Of a stretch of 13,992 nucleotides of DNA, positions 13,339-13,992 are shown piece by piece; the stretch's first letter is position 1; each line of letters starts with the position of its first letter. The position numbers and the translations under genes were made by a program. The notes under the pieces were generated by a model. The model saw nothing but the letters and a program-made list of their open reading frames with translations. It searched no databases and was not told the DNA's origin. The DNA comes from Candidatus Izemoplasma sp. (GTDB lineage Bacteria; Bacillota_I; Bacilli_A; Izemoplasmatales; Izemoplasmataceae): the NCBI GenBank assembly GCA_007123975.1, contig SLFZ01000028.1, positions 1 through 13,992 on the forward strand, given 5' to 3'.

Positions 13339-13347
13339 TGGTATAAT
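13339..13347 (+). promoter_or_regulatory. Extended -10 promoter for the aldo/keto reductase
   Basis: TGGTATAAT is an extended -10. Another TATAAT lies at 13328-13333, so two start sites are possible. No clear -35 is seen for either. Confidence 0.6.
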
Positions 13348-13371
13348 AAAAAAAAAGCAGGAGATGATTCG

Positions 13372-13992
13372 ATGCGCATTCTCAATCAAACGTACACCTT
13401 ATCAAACGGTGTCAAAATGCCAAAGATTGGCCTTGGAACCTGGCAGATGTCTGATGACGATGGATACCGTGCCGTGCTGCACGCCTTAAAACACGGCTAC
13501 CGCCATATTGATACCGCCGCCGGCTACCAAAATGAAGCGGCCGTTGGCCGTGCCATCCGTGAATCGGGCATTCCGCGCGAAGAGATCTTTGTGACAAGCA
13601 AACTCGAAAGCCACATCAAAACCTACGAAGGAGCTAAAGAGGCCATTGAAGCGACGCTGAGCGCGCTTGATATCGGGGCTGTCGACTTGTTCTTAATCCA
13701 CGCCCCGTGGCCGTGGAGCGAGATGGGCAAAAACTGCGACGAAGGCAACGTCGATGCCTGGCGGGCGATGGAAGAAGCTTATCGCGCCGGCAAGTTCCGC
13801 GCCATTGGTGTTTCCAACTTTGCCGTGCGGGACATCGAAAACATCCTCGCCCACAGCGACACCGTGCCTCATGTAAACCAGATTGCCTATTTCATCGGCC
13901 TAGACAACGATGAAATTGATGCCTACTGCAAAGAAAAAGGCATTCAGATTGTTGCCTATTCACCGTTGGCCATCGGGTATGCCCTATCGAAC
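13372..13992 (+). CDS. Aldo/keto reductase, cut by the window end
   Basis: An NAD(P)H-dependent carbonyl reductase of the AKR superfamily (2,5-diketogluconate-reductase-like). The first 207 residues are visible and open to the window edge. The catalytic tetrad is complete: D47 in RHIDTAAGY, Y52, K77 in VTSKLES and H110 in LIHAPWPW. The barrel strands continue with AIGVSNF, VNQIAYF and IVAYSPL. A typical member is about 270-290 residues, so 60-80 are missing. The usual VNQVEYHP is changed to VNQIAYFIG. The ATG has AGGAG at 13359-13363, 8 nt upstream. It has its own promoter and is not joined to the amidase gene. The substrate cannot be told. Confidence 0.93.
   Translation, partial: MRILNQTYTLSNGVKMPKIGLGTWQMSDDDGYRAVLHALKHGYRHIDTAAGYQNEAAVGRAIRESGIPREEIFVTSKLESHIKTYEGAKEAIEATLSALDIGAVDLFLIHAPWPWSEMGKNCDEGNVDAWRAMEEAYRAGKFRAIGVSNFAVRDIENILAHSDTVPHVNQIAYFIGLDNDEIDAYCKEKGIQIVAYSPLAIGYALSN

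Noticed and set aside
1..13992. Mollicute genetic code with TGA as tryptophan
   Set aside because: TGA closes several genes at sensible lengths (lplA, thioredoxin-like gene, arsR1, punA), and tryptophan is written as TGG. The standard code fits.

Overview
The window is a stretch of bacterial chromosome with short intergenic gaps. It holds about sixteen protein genes and two tRNA-Ser genes. Shine-Dalgarno sites are strong (AGGAGG type), the terminators are classic hairpin plus U-tract structures, and many promoters have an extended -10 (TGnTATAAT). TGA serves as a normal stop (lplA, the thioredoxin-like gene, arsR1, punA). This suits a Gram-positive-type bacterium of the Bacillota or a standard-code relative of the Mollicutes. 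The sequence does not allow a firmer placement.

Layout, left to right. (1) 1-1187, minus strand: an OppB/DppB-type peptide ABC transporter permease, followed by the cut-off start of a membrane protein gene that has its own promoter with a palindromic operator. (2) 1350-4580, minus strand: arsR1, a PF03773/ArsP-like permease, a small CxxC thioredoxin-like protein, lplA (lipoate-protein ligase) and a Nudix hydrolase. Most junctions overlap or nearly touch, and one terminator lies after the Nudix gene. (3) 4740-6075, plus strand and divergent from (2): arsR2 and an ACR3 arsenite efflux permease, ending in a strong terminator. (4) 6180-7464, plus: a 48-residue membrane protein overlapping an isoaspartyl dipeptidase gene (iadA). 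(5) 7522-8031, plus: an unrecognised two-helix membrane protein. It meets a minus-strand exported PI-PLC X-domain protein (8055-9098) at a shared bidirectional terminator. (6) 9217-9936, plus: tRNA-Ser(CGA), a four-helix membrane protein gene and tRNA-Ser(GGA). (7) 9974-10870, minus: a PAS-GGDEF diguanylate cyclase. (8) 11039-13992, plus: purine nucleoside phosphorylase, an amidase-signature enzyme placed directly behind the phosphorylase terminator, and an aldo/keto reductase cut by the window end.

The most coherent system is the divergent metalloid locus at 1962-6075. One arm encodes an arsenite carrier (ACR3) with its own ArsR. The other encodes a second ArsR with a CxC metal site, a permease related to organoarsenical exporters, a dithiol protein and a lipoate ligase. 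Trivalent arsenicals attack the dithiol of lipoate, so lplA in this operon is a plausible damage-replacement function. No arsenate reductase or arsenite methyltransferase gene is seen in the window. No CRISPR array, insertion sequence, phage gene or integrase was seen, and no gap without a gene exceeds 300 bases.
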